Of a stretch of DNA of 64,000 bases, positions 62,746 to 64,000 are shown one piece after another. Made by a program: the position numbers and the translations under genes. How positions within the stretch are numbered: the stretch's first letter is position 1; every line of letters begins with the position of its first letter. The notes under the pieces are model-generated. The model did not search any database. It worked only from the letters and a program-made list of their open reading frames with translations, and had not been told where the DNA came from. Source of the stretch: an uncultured Bacilli bacterium (lineage in GTDB: Bacteria > Bacillota_I > Bacilli_A > RF39 > UBA660); the NCBI GenBank assembly GCA_910578855.1, contig CAJTRV010000005.1, positions 1 through 64,000 on the forward strand, in the 5' to 3' direction.

Positions 62746-63499
62746 TCAAGTCACCTCCAAGAATGGTGACCACATCGATAATCTTATCAAAGAATTCTTT
62801 TCGGGTGTCATCACCACGGTGAATTTCGTTGAATAATTTTCCATCTTTAATGAAGATCACCCGTGAAGCATAACTTGCTGTAAAAGCATCATGGGTAACC
62901 ATTAAGATAGTTGCTTGTAATTCTTTATTGAGATGGTCAAAGTTCTCTAACAACATTCTAGCCGACTTCGAGTCCAGAGCTCCGGTCGGCTCATCCGCCA
63001 AAACCAATTTAGGATTGGTAATAATAGCCCGGGCTGAAGCAACACGTTGTTTTTGGCCTCCACTCATTTGATATGGATACTTTTGGAGAACATTTTTAAT
63101 GTTCAATTTACGACTAATTTTGTGAACCCGTTCTTCAATCACAGTGGGTTTTACCCCTTGAACTGTGAGTGCTAAAGCAATATTTTCATAAGCTGTTAGG
63201 GTATCTAATAGGTTAAAATCCTGAAAGATAAATCCAAGTTCTTCCCGACGAAAGCGATTTAACGCATTCCCTTTTAATTTCGTAATATCGGCGCTGGCAA
63301 CATAAATATGGCCTGAGGTCACCCGATCAATCGTTGAGATACAATTTAAAAGGGTTGTCTTCCCGCTTCCACTCGCTCCCATAATAGCTACAAACTCACC
63401 ACGTGCAACATCAAAAGAAATTCCATTGAGGGCTTTTGTTAAGTTCGATTTGCTTCCATAATATTTTTCAATGTTATCTATTTTTAAAATTTGTTCCAT
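62732..63499 (-). CDS. BceA-type ABC transporter ATP-binding protein
   Basis: About 255 residues. Walker A GASGSGKTT (about 37-45), Q-loop FIFQDFN, signature MSGGQKQRVA (about 140), and Walker B LVLADEPTGALDS. This is the MacB/LolD/BceA type of ATPase. The start at 63499 is chosen for AAAGGAG upstream. The end overlaps the permease gene, so both are made together. Forms the motor of the Bce-like transporter. Confidence 0.95.
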   Translation of the reverse strand: MEQILKIDNIEKYYGSKSNLTKALNGISFDVARGEFVAIMGASGSGKTTLLNCISTIDRVTSGHIYVASADITKLKGNALNRFRREELGFIFQDFNLLDTLTAYENIALALTVQGVKPTVIEERVHKISRKLNIKNVLQKYPYQMSGGQKQRVASARAIITNPKLVLADEPTGALDSKSARMLLENFDHLNKELQATILMVTHDAFTASYASRVIFIKDGKLFNEIHRGDDTRKEFFDKIIDVVTILGGDLNDVI

Positions 63500-63587
63500 A
63501 AGAACAACTCCTTTCATTACCCATTATAGGATTCTTAATGATCATTAGCCATCGATTTTCCTTACAAAAAGCTTACAATTTTGTAAG

Positions 63588-64000
63588 CTAACGGTTTAAA
63601 ACATCATAATAAGCATTCTGAGGAAAGGTAATTTTGATGGTAGTTCCCTCACCTAGGGTCGAAGTAATCGCAAGATGATGCCCTAATTTTTCACACAAAC
63701 GGTGACATAAATAGAGGCCCATACCGGTTGAATGTGCTATCTTACGCCCATTTTGACCAGTAAAACCTTTTTCAAAGACACGGTTAATATCACTTTGTTC
63801 AATTCCAATTCCATTATCGTGGATGAATAGTGTTACAATTCCTTGATTTTTAGAAGTGGTAATCCGAATAACAGCGCCTTCTTGTTTTCCATATTTAATA
63901 CTGTTTTGGACGATTTGATTGATAATAAATTCGAGCCATTTCGAATCACTATAGACCATCTCATCAACCTCTTCTAATTCTAATTTGATTTTACGATAGA
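63588..64000 (-). CDS. BceS-like sensor histidine kinase, partial
   Basis: The C-terminal catalytic domain of a histidine kinase; the gene continues beyond the window edge, since the frame stays open to 64000 (IKLELEEVDEMVYSDSKWL). N box QNSIKYG, G1 box DNGIGIEQSD and G2 box GMGLYLCHRLC bind ATP. Placed 90 bases before the BceA-type ATPase, matching Bce modules where the kinase reads the transporter's flux and drives its expression through a response regulator, which should lie outside the window. Confidence 0.92.
   Translation of the reverse strand, partial: YRKIKLELEEVDEMVYSDSKWLEFIINQIVQNSIKYGKQEGAVIRITTSKNQGIVTLFIHDNGIGIEQSDINRVFEKGFTGQNGRKIAHSTGMGLYLCHRLCEKLGHHLAITSTLGEGTTIKITFPQNAYYDVLNR

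Noticed and set aside
1..64000. CRISPR arrays, rRNA genes or an intact prophage
   Set aside because: No regularly spaced repeats, no rRNA-like stretches and no phage structural genes were seen.

Overview
The window is AT-rich DNA from a low-GC Gram-positive bacterium. Outer spore coat protein CotE (46972-47505) and SpoVS (60327-60587) mark a spore-forming lineage. RNase HIII, topoisomerase IV, a proline T-box, CvpA, a Bce-type transporter and LemA/DUF2207 proteins all fit the class Bacilli. I cannot place it more precisely from sequence alone; a little-studied Erysipelotrichales/Turicibacter-like relative is a guess. Nearly all genes lie on the minus strand. Clear plus-strand genes are glmS, a sigma-like factor, a Ca/Na antiporter, rnhC, two small unknowns and one decayed NlpC/P60 gene.

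Layout. 1-2530: an accessory segment ending at tRNA-Thr, with a histidine phosphatase gene cut by a likely IS end, a DUF1016/YhcG nuclease, possible IS21-like end repeats and a small unknown protein. 2600-17600: SNF2 helicase, glmS, a pilin-like protein, a membrane glycosyltransferase with a CmpB-like membrane protein, a helical-repeat protein, a zinc-ribbon/PASTA protein, two flavoproteins, a phosphoesterase, a CYTH protein and a Nudix hydrolase. 17600-20100: a second accessory segment with unknown genes, next to tRNA-Arg(CCT) and a T-arm-less tRNA-like remnant. 20100-35400: membrane and regulatory genes, a divergent sigma-like factor, T-box-controlled proS, an aryl-sulfotransferase-like protein, DUF2207/LemA, a decayed beta-lactamase-like gene, LD-carboxypeptidase and a frameshifted NlpC/P60 gene. 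35500-40440: an antiporter, then a third accessory segment of unknown genes and IS3/IS256 fragments ending at tRNA-Leu(GAG). 40480-64000: housekeeping blocks: NatAB-like ABC exporter, rseP-cdsA, rpsP-khpA, cotE, tex, parE-parC, trxA-cvpA, rnhC, murC, an M23 hydrolase, spoVS and a Bce-type ABC transporter with its kinase, which runs off the window.

How genes work together. Envelope biogenesis is well represented: glmS and murC (precursors), M23 hydrolase, LD-carboxypeptidase, cdsA and rseP (lipids and membrane proteolysis), and the Bce module (cell-wall antibiotic sensing). Topoisomerase IV, Tex, RNase HIII and the SNF2 protein serve DNA/RNA maintenance.

Most unusual points: (i) two diverged copies of a small unknown protein, each directly behind the terminator of a tRNA gene 38 kb apart; (ii) a sigma-70-like protein with an apparent second copy of region 4; (iii) a T-arm-less tRNA-Arg-like sequence upstream of tRNA-Arg; (iv) many stop codons placed inside terminator hairpins; (v) several precise palindromes without a known role. 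No rRNA, CRISPR array or intact mobile element was seen.
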